A DNA stretch of 64,000 bases from Arthrobacter psychrolactophilus (GCF_003219795.1 NZ_QJVC01000004.1:1-64000), one strand, 5' to 3'; counted from the first letter of the stretch, positions 16,861-25,254 are shown. The notes: a model not told the origin generated them from the letters alone. A program made the numbers and translations.

Positions 16861-18514
16861 CGGCGCATGGTCCCCAATCGAACCGCCATACGATCCCGAA
16901 TTTGACCAGCGAGAGCAAAGCGAGAGCGAGCCGCCGGACTACTTGGACGATCCGTACCGAGATGTTGTGCTGAATGATCCCGCACCCGCCGAACCAGCAA
17001 AGCAAAAGCAGGGGCGCGCACCTACTCAGTCGGCAGAACTTGTTGAAATGGCTAAGGCGCTTTACCGGATGGCTAAAAGCCCCGAAGGGAAAATCTATGC
17101 CGTCAAGCATGACCAGCCGGGCCTAGCTCTGCCGCTAAAAGGTACAGCCGGCGGTCTTCGTCAGCAATTGTCTTCGCTCTACTATGCGCAGAAGAAAAGA
17201 ACGGCGTCATCAACTGCCCTACAGGAAATGATGAGCGTTCTCGAAGGCGACGCTATGGCCGCCGCAGATGAACACGTGTTTCTCCGTTTCGCGGACGACG
17301 CCGCTACAGGCACTCTATACATTGACCTAGGTACCCCAGACGGCCAAACAATAGCCGTTACTCCCACCGGCTGGAAATTGCTGCCAACCTCACCAGTTCT
17401 TTTTCGACGCTCTGCACTTATTTCTCCTATGCCACATCCCCAGCAAGGGGGAAGCTTAGAAGGGCTTAGAAAACTGATCAATATTCCTGAAAGTGGTTTC
17501 CGGTTGCTGATTGGCTGGCTAGTTGCCTCTTGTATACATGACATTCCACACCCAATTCTAGGAATAATTGGCCAGCAAGGAACTGCTAAGACCAGCGCTA
17601 TGAAGCTGCTAATACAGCTAATTAGCCCATCCCCGGCTACTTCCAACATTCCAGACAAGGTTGATGACTGGGCAACAACCGCTTACAACGCTCCCATTAT
17701 TGGCCTGGATAACGTGTCAACCCTCAAACCCTGGTTCCAAGATGCACTATGCAAAGCGGTCACTGGAGACGGCTACATAAAAAGGGAAAACTACAGTGAC
17801 TCGGACATCACGGTTCTACATTTCAAACGCCCTATCGTCATTACAAGCATTGACCCTGGCTCGCTCCAAGGTGATGTCAGCGACCGACTTTTGCGCGTTG
17901 ATCTAGATCCAATACCCGAGAATGGACGCCGCACAGAGAAGGAAGTAAAGAATGAGTTTGACTCAATCCGCAGATCTTCCCACGGTGCGATCCTTGATCT
18001 TCTGGCCGGGGTCATAGGCATTTTGCCCAATGTCAAGCTGGAAGAGATGCCGCGTATGGCTGACTTCGCCCGCGTTTTGGCTGCTCTGGATCAGGTTACG
18101 GGCTGGACTACCTTGGAGGACTATTTGAAAACCACGACAGAAGCGGCAGTAGATGTTATCGAGGGAAATCTGTTCGCCGCAGCCATCAGGGACTTAATCG
18201 AAGATTGCGGAGTGTGGACAGGCACCACTACAGAATTGCTTGAGAAGGTTTCGCCCCATCCTCGCCCCCAAATTTGGCCTAAGACGCCTGGTGCTGCCGG
18301 CGGCGCTCTGAAGCGGAACATACCACCACTCAAGAGCATTGGAATTTCTGTCATGTCACATAGAACATCGACTTCTAGGCGTTACACGATCAGCAAAACG
18401 GATATTCCAATCTGTCAGACCTGCTTCGGTGAAATGAGCATCAACACCGTAAAGAGTGGCGCTATTGTCCACCCGCTATGCCAGGAACCGAAAGAGCTAT
18501 TCCCGAAAGAGTAG
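16853..18514 (+). CDS. AAA/SF3-like replication ATPase of the element (rep candidate)
   Basis: A 553-aa protein starting at ATG 16853. The N-terminus (1-80) is acidic and disordered. The ATPase core has Walker A-like IIGQQGTAKTSAMK (about 238-251), a Walker B/sensor region APIIGLDNVSTLKPW (about 280), and KRPIVITSIDPGS near 325, as in helicase/primase-type ATPases of actinobacterial plasmids, phages and integrated elements. The C-terminus has two CxxC-like pairs (CQTC.., HPLC) that may bind zinc. It is followed at once by 245-bp tandem repeats, a plausible origin. No primase motif was seen. Confidence 0.7.
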   Translation: MTDGAWSPIEPPYDPEFDQREQSESEPPDYLDDPYRDVVLNDPAPAEPAKQKQGRAPTQSAELVEMAKALYRMAKSPEGKIYAVKHDQPGLALPLKGTAGGLRQQLSSLYYAQKKRTASSTALQEMMSVLEGDAMAAADEHVFLRFADDAATGTLYIDLGTPDGQTIAVTPTGWKLLPTSPVLFRRSALISPMPHPQQGGSLEGLRKLINIPESGFRLLIGWLVASCIHDIPHPILGIIGQQGTAKTSAMKLLIQLISPSPATSNIPDKVDDWATTAYNAPIIGLDNVSTLKPWFQDALCKAVTGDGYIKRENYSDSDITVLHFKRPIVITSIDPGSLQGDVSDRLLRVDLDPIPENGRRTEKEVKNEFDSIRRSSHGAILDLLAGVIGILPNVKLEEMPRMADFARVLAALDQVTGWTTLEDYLKTTTEAAVDVIEGNLFAAAIRDLIEDCGVWTGTTTELLEKVSPHPRPQIWPKTPGAAGGALKRNIPPLKSIGISVMSHRTSTSRRYTISKTDIPICQTCFGEMSINTVKSGAIVHPLCQEPKELFPKE

Positions 18515-18539
18515 CGATTCTCGGTTACATCATGACTGC

Positions 18540-19072
18540 GATTCAAGGAAAGTCTCTAGGTAAGAACTAACAGCACCGCCGGCACCCTCAGGGTTCGGCG
18601 GTAATGCTGTTCACAGACCAATGGCCTATAAGCAACCCAGCGCCCCGCTCACACCCCTGGTGCTGGCCCTGCTCACTCTGGTCATGACGGCACAGTAGAC
18701 GCGTGGTGACGGCAAATCCAAAGCACCGTCACGGTATAACCGCAGGTCAGAGCCACATCATGACTCACTGACGGCAATGACGGCGATTCAAGGAAAGTCT
18801 CTAGGTAAGAACTAACAGCACCGCCGGCACCCTCAGGGTTCGGCGGTAATGCTGTTCACAGACCAATGGCCTATAAGCAACCCAGCGCCCCGCTCACACC
18901 CCTGGTGCTGGCCCTGCTCACTCTGGTCATGACGGCACAGTAGACGCGTGGTGACGGCAAATCCAAAGCACCGTCACGGTATAACCGCAGGTCAGAGCCA
19001 CATCATGACTCACTGACGGCAATGACGGCGATTCAAGGAAAGTCTCTAGGTAAGAACTAACAGCACCGCCGG
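18540..19072. repeat. 245-bp tandem repeats, candidate origin of replication
   Basis: Two full 245-bp copies (18540-18784, 18785-19029) appear identical over the stretches compared; a 43-bp partial third copy ends at 19072. Each unit begins GATTCAAGGAAAGTCTCTAG and contains an internal hairpin (ACCGCCGG..CCCTCAGGGTTCGGCGGT), several TGACGGC words and a short A-poor stretch. Position directly downstream of the rep-like gene resembles iteron origins of PICIs and plasmids. No reading frame is evident. Confidence 0.85.
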
Positions 19073-19460
19073 ACCTACACGATTAGATGCTGGTGTCGTT
19101 CAAGGATCAGTGAGCTTGGCCCTGGTCGTACCGATGCCCCGCTAAGGCACTATCGATTGTCACGCTGACAGCTGGGCCATAGAGCCGCACTGTCGCCTTG
19201 ATGGGCTAACAAGGAGGGCAGAGTGGCACTTCAGGAAAGGACCCAAGATAGAGGAATTCCCGGCGAGAGGGGCCTCTTTTTCTGATTCGATCCGAAATGG
19301 AAATCCCGGTGCCCACCTTCGTTCCCTCCCCTACTGCAAAAAAAGAAAAAAGTAAACCCCAGTAAAAACCCGAATCCAGAGCCAGGGTGAAATAAAAAAA
19401 GGGGTTTGAAACACTGAGAATGTAGAGGGTTTCGGCCTTTCTCTTCTTTTATTTTTAGGC
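19073..19460. other. Non-coding stretch with AT-rich and purine tracts
   Basis: It contains an isolated strong ribosome-site-like AAGGAGGG before GTG 19222, opening only a 20-codon frame, then A-rich tracts (AAAAAAAGAAAAAAG near 19338, AATAAAAAAAGGGG near 19391) and a T-rich tract ending at 19457. An AT-rich stretch beside tandem repeats is what a DNA-unwinding element would look like. No gene supported. Confidence 0.45.
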
Positions 19461-19630
19461 ATGACAAACCAACCGAACGCAAGTTCGGCAACGTCACTCA
19501 TAGTAGGCGACGATCAGTTCAAAACGCAAACCGGGCTTTCTTTGGACTTTCATGCAACCGAACAATCCACTACAGGAAAACTTTTTGGACGCTTGCCGTA
19601 TTTGGATGCTTTTAGTGGAGCGGAGCGGGA
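19461..19630 (+). pseudogene. Possible gene start cut by the low-complexity tract
   Basis: From ATG 19461 about 55 codons (MTNQPNASSATSLIVGDDQF.., ending LFGRLPYLDAFSG) look like an ordinary protein N-terminus. The frame then runs into the T-free and A-free repeat tracts, where it stays open only because of composition. I read this as the surviving 5' part of a disrupted gene. The family is not recognised. Confidence 0.4.
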
Positions 19631-21010
19631 GCAGGGCAGAGCGGCGGCAGCAGCAGCGGAGCAGAGCCAGAGCCAGGGCAGGACCAGCGGGAGCAGGGCA
19701 GGACCAGCGGAGCCCCGGTTAGTGACTTTCCCTAAATCGCCGTCATTGCCGTCAGTGAGTCATGGCGTGGCTCTGACCTGCGGTTATACCGTGACAGTGC
19801 TATGGATTTGCCGTCACCACTCGGCTACTGTGCCGTCACGCTCTGTTCCTGCCGGCGGCTCTAGTCCTGCTCTCGCTGCTGGTGCTGGTGCTGGTGCTGG
19901 TGCTGGTGCTGGTGCCAACGGTCCTGTCCTGGTCACGCCGGCGCTGTTGCTCCCGCTGGTCCTGCTGGTGCCGGCTGCTCTCCCCTGCTCTGGCTGCTGG
20001 TCCTGCTCCCGCTCTGGTGCTGGATCTGGTGCCGGCGGTTCTGCTCCCGCTCTGGTGCTGGATCTGGTGCCGGCGGTTCTGCCCTGCTCTGGCTCTGGCT
20101 GCTGGCTCTGGTGCCAACGGTCCTGTCCTGGTCGCGCCGGCACTGTTACTCCGCTGCTGGTGCCGGCTGCTCTGCTCTGGATCTGCTGGTGCCAACGGCC
20201 CCGCTCTGACTCTGACTCTGGCTCTCGCCGTTGGTCCTGCTCCTGCTGGTGCTGGTGCCAACGGTTCTGCCCCGGTCATGCCGGCGCTGTTGCTCTGGCC
20301 GCTGCTCCCGCTGGCTCTGGCTGCTGGCTGCTGGTGCCGGCGGTCATGCTCCCGCTGACTCTGGTGCCGGCGGTCCAACCGTCCTGCTCTGGTCATTCTG
20401 ACTCTGGTTCTGGTACTGCTCTCGCTGCCCTGGTCGTGCTGGATCTGTTGGCTCCCGCTGACTCTGGTGCCGGCGGTTCCGCTCTGCTCTGCCCTGCTCT
20501 GGTGCTGGCTCTGGTCATTCTGGATCTGTTGGCTCCCGCTGACTCTGGTGCCGGCGGTCCAACGGTCCTGCTCTGCCCTGGTCCTGCTCTCGCTGCCCTG
20601 GTCCTGCTGGATCTGTTGGCTCCCGCTGCTGGTGCCAACGGTCATGCCGGCTCTGCCCTGCTCTGCTCTGGCTCTCGCTGTTGGTCCTGCTCATGCTGGA
20701 CCTGCTGGCCCTGGCTCTGGCGCTGGTCCTGCCCTGGTCCTGCTGGATCTGTTGGCTCCCGCTCTGGTGCCGGCTCTGCCCTCCTGCTGGCTCTGTTGAC
20801 TCAGCCCTGGCTCTGGCTTTGCTGGCTCTCGCTGTTGGTGCCGGCGGTCCTGCTCCCGCCCTGGCTCTGGCTTTGCTGGCTCTCGCGCTGCTGACGCTGG
20901 TCCTGCTCCCGCTGCTGGTGCTGGCCCTGCTCTCGCTCTGGTGCTGGTGCTGGTGCTGGTGCCAACGGTTCTGCTCTGTCATGGTCCTGCTGGCTCTGGT
21001 CGAGCTGTTG
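19620..21010. repeat. Low-complexity tract of short degenerate repeats, A-free on the plus strand
   Basis: From 19620 to 19712 the plus strand has almost no T (G/A/C words such as GAGCAGGGCAGGACCAGC). From about 19840 to 21010 it has almost no A (CTGGTGCTGGTGCC, CCTGCTCTGGCTCT and similar). The two parts are inverted relative to each other around an inverted copy of the 245-bp repeat. The 18-mer GATCTGTTGGCTCCCGCT recurs at 20442, 20523, 20610 and 20746. Every stop codon contains both A and T, so all six frames are open by composition; the long frames here are not evidence of genes. Confidence 0.85.
19734..19833. repeat. Inverted partial copy of the 245-bp repeat
   Basis: About 100 bp here match the reverse complement of the distal part of the 245-bp unit (bases around 18684-18787) with only a few differences; shared words include CGCCGTCATTGCCGTCAGTG and CTGACCTGCGGTTATACCGT. 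Together with the tandem copies it makes a large inverted repeat enclosing 19073-19733. Confidence 0.8.
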
Positions 21011-21130
21011 CCGTTGCTGAGGTGCTGGCCCTGGTCAGTCGCCGCCGTTGGTCACCGTGGTCGCTGGTGCTGTTGGTCAAGCTGGTGCCCGTTGGACGCT
21101 GCGGTCCGGGCCGCCCTGGTGGCCGCATCG

Positions 21131-21162
21131 GCGCAACGGCGCAACGGCGCAACGGCGCAACG
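21131..21162. repeat. Four tandem copies of an 8-bp unit
   Basis: GCGCAACG is repeated four times without interruption at the right edge of the low-complexity tract, 28 bp before the next reading frame. Such octamer repeats are prone to slippage. Confidence 0.85.
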
Positions 21163-21189
21163 GGACGAGATTGAAGCCAGGTTGTTCTG

Positions 21190-21499
21190 ATGGCACAAAC
21201 GACAGATATGCCGGCCCGCGTGGAACGAATCCGCAACGACGGCAACTGGATAACCGGAGGACCAGCCGCCATGGACTACCTCCCATGGCGCATCGACGGC
21301 CGCACCGCAGTTGGCGTCCCCCGCCTGTTCCCGTACCGCGACATCAAGGGCGGCCAACCGTCGCGCATCCTGGATGGAAAACACCCCGCACCGGCTTCTC
21401 CCTATCCTGGGGCCCAACGACTACACCATGCTCATGGAAAACACACCCATCGAATGCATCGATATCACCGCACCGCCACAGCAGCTGGCCCTGTTCTGA
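21190..21499 (+). pseudogene. Frameshifted gene remnant, unknown family
   Basis: The frame from ATG 21190 reads plausibly for about 65 codons (MAQTTDMPARVERIRNDG, then WITGGPAAMDYLPWRIDGRT, FPYRDIKGGQPSRILDG). After about 21385 a different frame becomes protein-like (LLPILGPNDYTMLMEN, then IECIDITAPPQQLALF) and ends in TGA at 21497-21499. A small indel near 21375-21395 would join them. Either the gene is broken or the sequence has an error there. Family unknown; a phage or island protein is likely from the location. Confidence 0.5.
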
Positions 21500-21502
21500 G
21501 CG

Positions 21503-22099
21503 TCATTGCAACGATTCGTCGGCTCGCCCTGCCACTCCATGCTTTCGGAGCTCTTCTCGAAAATCGGCCGAAAGTTCCTTCAGGCCGTCCGCCACGGTTT
21601 CGGTCGGTTCCTGTTCCGTCGCCAAGGTCACTACAAGCTTATTCAGGTCGTGAATCGTTACCCCTACGTTGAGAAGTGCTCCAGGGAGCTTGCCGCCAGG
21701 TGTCGCGTGCCCGGAGTAGTACATGCTGGCTACGGAAACATCTCCAACTAGGCGCCCCAGCGAAACGGCAATACCAGCATCGCCATTGTTTAGGCGCCAA
21801 CGCATAACGGCGGCATTCCCCTCCGTGCCCAGGGCGGCCAGCTGGTGGAAGTCAGCGTCCCGTTGCATCACCATGGAGGTGAGGACTGCTGACACCTCGG
21901 ACAGCGCTTCAATTCGCCGCGCTAGCTGGCCTTGATTTCGCTGTTCATCCAATTGCCTACGAGAGAGCTTTGCCTGATGGGCATTCGTGCGCCAAAGTAC
22001 GATCATTGCCACGAGGGCTGCTGATCCGCCGGCGATGATGGCGCCCCAAAGTATTGCCCAGTTGTCTGCTGTGATGTTCCAAAACACTCTTGTCTTCAA
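21503..22099 (-). CDS. Single-pass membrane protein with coiled coil (paralogue 2)
   Basis: A 198-aa protein: short N-terminus, one membrane helix (about 14-36, AILWGAIIAGGSAALVAMIVLW), then a charged cytoplasmic stalk (SRRQLDEQRNQGQLARRIEALSEV is its core) and a globular domain with AAVMRWRLNNGDAGIAVSLGRLVGDVSVASMYYSG. The same plan, with the AALRW/AAVMRW phrase and C-terminal LxxLxxxxREEL, occurs in the next upstream gene, so they are paralogues. Start is TTG 22099, or GTG 22087. Third gene of an operon with a DUF4145 gene. Function unknown; membrane-bound effector is a possibility. Confidence 0.65.
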   Translation of the reverse strand: MKTRVFWNITADNWAILWGAIIAGGSAALVAMIVLWRTNAHQAKLSRRQLDEQRNQGQLARRIEALSEVSAVLTSMVMQRDADFHQLAALGTEGNAAVMRWRLNNGDAGIAVSLGRLVGDVSVASMYYSGHATPGGKLPGALLNVGVTIHDLNKLVVTLATEQEPTETVADGLKELSADFREELRKHGVAGRADESLQ

Positions 22100-22115
22100 C
22101 CCCTAGTCTTGGTCG

Positions 22116-22781
22116 TTATCCGAGTTCCTGCCGCATTTTCTCAATTAGCTCTTCCAGATACCGAATCGGTCGCGCTTGATCGTCTCTCACCGCCGTCTTT
22201 GCCACGTGAACAATGCAGTTTGCAAAATCATTGGACATCACTGTCAGATGGTGAAATCGGGAACCTGCGGAGTATTCGACGGGGCGAATGGCGTCAAGCT
22301 TGAGTGTTGCCGTGACGACTTCAACTATGAATTCCTCGATACACAATGCAAGGTCGATGTCATCGTCCTCAATGATCCACCGCAAAGCCGCTGATCTTGC
22401 CTGGAGGCCAGAACGGTTGATCGCGTTTGAGGCTGTAGTGCTCCCATCGAGAAGGGTGGGTATGGCCCTGATCGTGCTCGCAAGCTCTGCCGCCGCATCT
22501 ACCTTGCGAGCCAAACTGGAATGCCGTTTCTGCTCTGACAATTGAAGCTCAAGCCCTTCCCGCTGTGCAGTGAGAGCTTTGTCAGCGCGCGCTTCTGCCG
22601 CTTTGGTCTCCAATGCAGCCAGTCGTCGCTGCTCCGTTATGTTCTTGACGGCTTCGCTGGACACATGTTGGTTCGTCTTTCGCAACAGAAGTACTGCCAC
22701 TATGGCAGCCACAACTCCGCTGATGACCGCACCGAAAAGTCCACTGAAGAGGTAGAGCAACCACGTCTCGTCGCTGTTCAC
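22116..22781 (-). CDS. Single-pass membrane protein with coiled coil (paralogue 1)
   Basis: A 221-aa protein with an N-terminal membrane helix (about 8-33, LYLFSGLFGAVISGVVAAIV), a long predicted coiled coil (about 40-90, ITEQRRLAALETKAAEARAD and following) and a helical domain (SAALRWIIEDDDIDLALCIEEFIVEVVTA). GTG start at 22781 overlaps the DUF4145 stop (GTGA). It is paralogous to the following gene. The cytoplasmic domain's function is unknown. Confidence 0.7.
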   Translation of the reverse strand: MNSDETWLLYLFSGLFGAVISGVVAAIVAVLLLRKTNQHVSSEAVKNITEQRRLAALETKAAEARADKALTAQREGLELQLSEQKRHSSLARKVDAAAELASTIRAIPTLLDGSTTASNAINRSGLQARSAALRWIIEDDDIDLALCIEEFIVEVVTATLKLDAIRPVEYSAGSRFHHLTVMSNDFANCIVHVAKTAVRDDQARPIRYLEELIEKMRQELG

Positions 22782-23455
22782 TGCTCTGCCGGTACTGACT
22801 GGGCTTTGCGTTTGGCAGCGCGAGCCTCGAGCTGCGACGCCAAGTGAGGCAATTCAAAGACCTCGCGCAAGATGAGTTCCATGAGCTGAACGCAGTCGCG
22901 GGCGTCGCTCCAAGCCACGGCCACGTCAAGGTCTCCATGAGCCATGTCATTTCCGAAGTCCCGGATCGCATCAGCAGCAGTCTTGGTGGAGACAAGGATT
23001 AGGTGCTGGTCATGCATCTTCTTGATCTTTGATGCAAGCGTTCCCTTGTCGATTCCGTGCGCTTTAGCCGTAGCTTCAATCGTGGTGCGCGCCATCAGGA
23101 TGGCCGCCATGTGCTGTCCAGCTTTGAAGCTTTTGAAGGCTTCCTCCGAGGCCTTCTGGACGGTAGCTGGTAGATTGGCGATCTTTGGCCCGCCGTTGTC
23201 GGGGAGCCAGCTTTCTACACCAATCGCGGACCAGTACTTGACCTCTTCTCCCGCTACAAGCTCGTAGGCCCATTCTGAAGACCCGGCGAAGATATCTGTT
23301 GATCCCAGGCTGAGCAGTTTACAAGCGGCGCAACTGAAAGCTGCTTGCACGTAGATGATTGCACCTTCGGTCTCCTCATCATGTACAACTGACGTTTCCC
23401 CAGCGGGAGTGAAGTGGGCGTGAACCCCACAATAACCACATACACGCGAAGCCAT
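22778..23455 (-). CDS. DUF4145 protein with N-terminal zinc ribbon
   Basis: A 225-aa cytosolic protein. An N-terminal zinc ribbon uses CGYC (about 5-8) and CAAC (about 41-44). The C-terminal DUF4145 domain is recognisable by AILMARTTIEATAKAHGIDKGTLASKI and the hallmark AIRDFGNDMAHGD. I chose ATG 23455 (MASRVCGYCG) over 23476 because GGGGA lies just upstream of it. DUF4145 is common beside restriction systems and in other defence loci; its activity is not established. First gene of a three-gene operon with the two membrane paralogues. Confidence 0.8.
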   Translation of the reverse strand: MASRVCGYCGVHAHFTPAGETSVVHDEETEGAIIYVQAAFSCAACKLLSLGSTDIFAGSSEWAYELVAGEEVKYWSAIGVESWLPDNGGPKIANLPATVQKASEEAFKSFKAGQHMAAILMARTTIEATAKAHGIDKGTLASKIKKMHDQHLILVSTKTAADAIRDFGNDMAHGDLDVAVAWSDARDCVQLMELILREVFELPHLASQLEARAAKRKAQSVPAEQ

Positions 23456-23559
23456 AAAAGTCCCCTCATACTCCACGGGACGACCCCGTTCCCCTATCTT
23501 AGGGATGCCTAGCTAGGGGGACGAATGCCGGTCACCCGCGCATATTCTGACCGAACTAA

Positions 23560-23960
23560 CTGTCTTCGCCGCCCCACCACTGCTGTTGGCGGCACCGTCG
23601 TTGGCAGAACCCTTGGTGGGGAGCTGTTGTTGGTGCCGTGCCGTTGCTGGCCCCGCCTTGGTTGATGGCGGAGCTGGTCGTGCGGGTGATCGTGACGGTA
23701 CTGCAATTGTTGGCGCCCTGTTGCTTCTGGCCGCGATCCATTACCTTGGCCGTGCTGGCGCCCCTGCAGTGCTACGCCCGCGTTTGACGGAGCTGCTAGC
23801 CTTCGTGCCCGTTGCCGAGCTGGCCATAATGGTGGCCGTGGTCGAGCTGGTGTCGGAATGTTGACGCCAAGGTTCTTGGTTCCGATCAGCGTTGCAGCCG
23901 TTGGCATGGTTCTACTGGCCTTGTTGGTGTTGGCCGTAGTTGTTAGAGCCGATGCCCCAG
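23560..23960. repeat. Second low-complexity tract between modules
   Basis: The plus strand is again G/T/C-rich and A-poor, with repeating TTGG(T/C)G(C/G)C and GAGCTGGT words (for example GTTGTTGGTGCCGTGCCGTT). Frames on both strands are open but none has a ribosome site or a recognisable domain; the minus-strand reading is Gln/Asn/Ala/Arg-rich. With the short segment before 23560 this accounts for the gap between the DUF4145 gene and the nuclease gene. A possible hairpin CCCCTA..TAGGGG is at 23491-23519. Confidence 0.6.
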
Positions 23961-23967
23961 CGTCGAT

Positions 23968-25254
23968 CTAGTATCGTGAAACAGCAGTTTTGAGCTGTTC
24001 ACGCGCAGCCGCCGGTGTGATCTGGCCGAGTACGACGCCCTGTCGCAGCACGAACAAATCTCGAGTGTCGATAAGGCACCCATTGTGGTTCTCGCCAAAT
24101 GTCACAAGGTCATCCTCACGCCCGACCAAGGCCACTTCACGCTGAGCGGGATCAACGTCCCGATAGATATTTGGCACGTACCAGAGGGCATCCGGTGCAC
24201 GGCCCTCGGCTACTGCAAACGCTACGCTCGCGCTGGAAACCTGTTGCAAATCATTGGACTTTGCAGCGCGCCCATATCCTTTTACTTCCACGAGCGCTAC
24301 CCAGTCCCCGTCCAACACGCGCAGATCTTCGCGTTTCTTCCCCTTATGCTGAGGGAGATCGTCCGAGTCGATTACCGTGAATTCGAAAAGTTCCAGGGCA
24401 TGTTTGACTGCGGCTACGAGCGGGTCACCGGTTTCAGAGACAAGATCCCGCCAGGACTGACCATCTTGCTCGGCTGTTGCGATGGCATTTGTCAGTCGTA
24501 GACGTTCTTTCTCAGCTTGCTCGCGAAGGCTCGCCTGCACTTCGTCGAACTCAGCAAGCCGGCGCCGCGATTCAATCTCGTCCATTGCTGCCCAGTCATT
24601 TGATTTTGTCCATTCGGCCGACTCCGGAAATACGGCAGGTTCGGCAAGACGCCAGCGGGAAAAAGCGAAGGTAACCCATTCATTCAATGCTGACCTGGCA
24701 CAATCAGGCAGCCAGACGGCCGAGTCGTGCACAGCGCCATCTTTATCCTTTTCAAGGACAGCCGCGAGAACGAGAGGCGTCGAGAGACGTTCCCTCACCA
24801 GCTCATGCGTCGTGTACGCCGGCCATACCGGTGTCATGAACCCCGTGTAGGACGCCCCGGCTTCTGGGACACAACTCCGGTCAACGAGCGATTCTATGCC
24901 ATGCTGGCGCGAGAATGCCGTGACCTCTATGTCGAGACTCGGTTTGAATTGTGTGCGACTCTTCGTGGGTTTTCGATAGCTTCCACTGGTTCCCGACGAC
25001 GGCACAATAGACGTTCCTGTGGGTTCTAATTCCGGCGCTGCCGCAAATACAATGCGCCGGTGGAAGCTATGTGAGCCCTCGCTGAAATTGGCATCTGTAA
25101 TTACAAGGACATCATGCTCTTCTGCATGGACATCGTACAGACTATTCGTTACTCGCAAACTGCCAGCGAGTGGGCGGAGGCTTTCGACTTCGTCATCGGT
25201 AAGCCCAAGGACAAGGACACGGGGCCGCGGGGCACCGACGTAACTTTCGCTCAT
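23968..25254 (-). CDS. Putative PD-(D/E)XK restriction-like nuclease
   Basis: A 428-aa protein from ATG 25254 (MSESYVGAPRPRVLVLGLT). The N-terminal ~110 residues resemble an alpha/beta sensor-like domain, the centre has a coiled segment (about 240-285, RRRLAEFDEVQASLREQAEK), and the C-terminal domain shows REDLRVLDGDWVALVEVKGY: Asp310 followed by Glu323-x-Lys325, with a Gln-rich helix (SNDLQQVS), the layout of PD-(D/E)XK nucleases. It stands alone, divergent from the AAA-protease operon. A type IV or stand-alone defence nuclease is plausible; target unknown. Confidence 0.6.
   Translation of the reverse strand: MSESYVGAPRPRVLVLGLTDDEVESLRPLAGSLRVTNSLYDVHAEEHDVLVITDANFSEGSHSFHRRIVFAAAPELEPTGTSIVPSSGTSGSYRKPTKSRTQFKPSLDIEVTAFSRQHGIESLVDRSCVPEAGASYTGFMTPVWPAYTTHELVRERLSTPLVLAAVLEKDKDGAVHDSAVWLPDCARSALNEWVTFAFSRWRLAEPAVFPESAEWTKSNDWAAMDEIESRRRLAEFDEVQASLREQAEKERLRLTNAIATAEQDGQSWRDLVSETGDPLVAAVKHALELFEFTVIDSDDLPQHKGKKREDLRVLDGDWVALVEVKGYGRAAKSNDLQQVSSASVAFAVAEGRAPDALWYVPNIYRDVDPAQREVALVGREDDLVTFGENHNGCLIDTRDLFVLRQGVVLGQITPAAAREQLKTAVSRY

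Noticed and set aside
18540-19072. CRISPR array
   Set aside because: The repeats are 245 bp and contiguous without spacers, and no cas gene is present.
19836-20645. A 269-codon minus-strand frame of Gln/Ser/Arg/Thr-rich repeats
   Set aside because: The minus strand is T-poor, so stop codons cannot occur. There is no ribosome site, and the opposite-frame readings look just as plausible.
19461-20894. A 477-codon plus-strand frame across the repeat tract
   Set aside because: After about 55 codons it stays open only because the strand lacks A; the translated sequence is a repeat of Leu/Ala/Pro/Cys/Trp with no domain, and other frames are equally open.
19461-21190. Diversity-generating retroelement variable region
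   Set aside because: No reverse transcriptase gene and no template/variable repeat pair differing at adenines; the tract is low-complexity rather than a mutated copy.
23509-23907. A 132-codon minus-strand frame before the DUF4145 gene
   Set aside because: Lies in an A-poor low-complexity tract, is rich in Arg/Gln/Pro, and has no domain or ribosome site.
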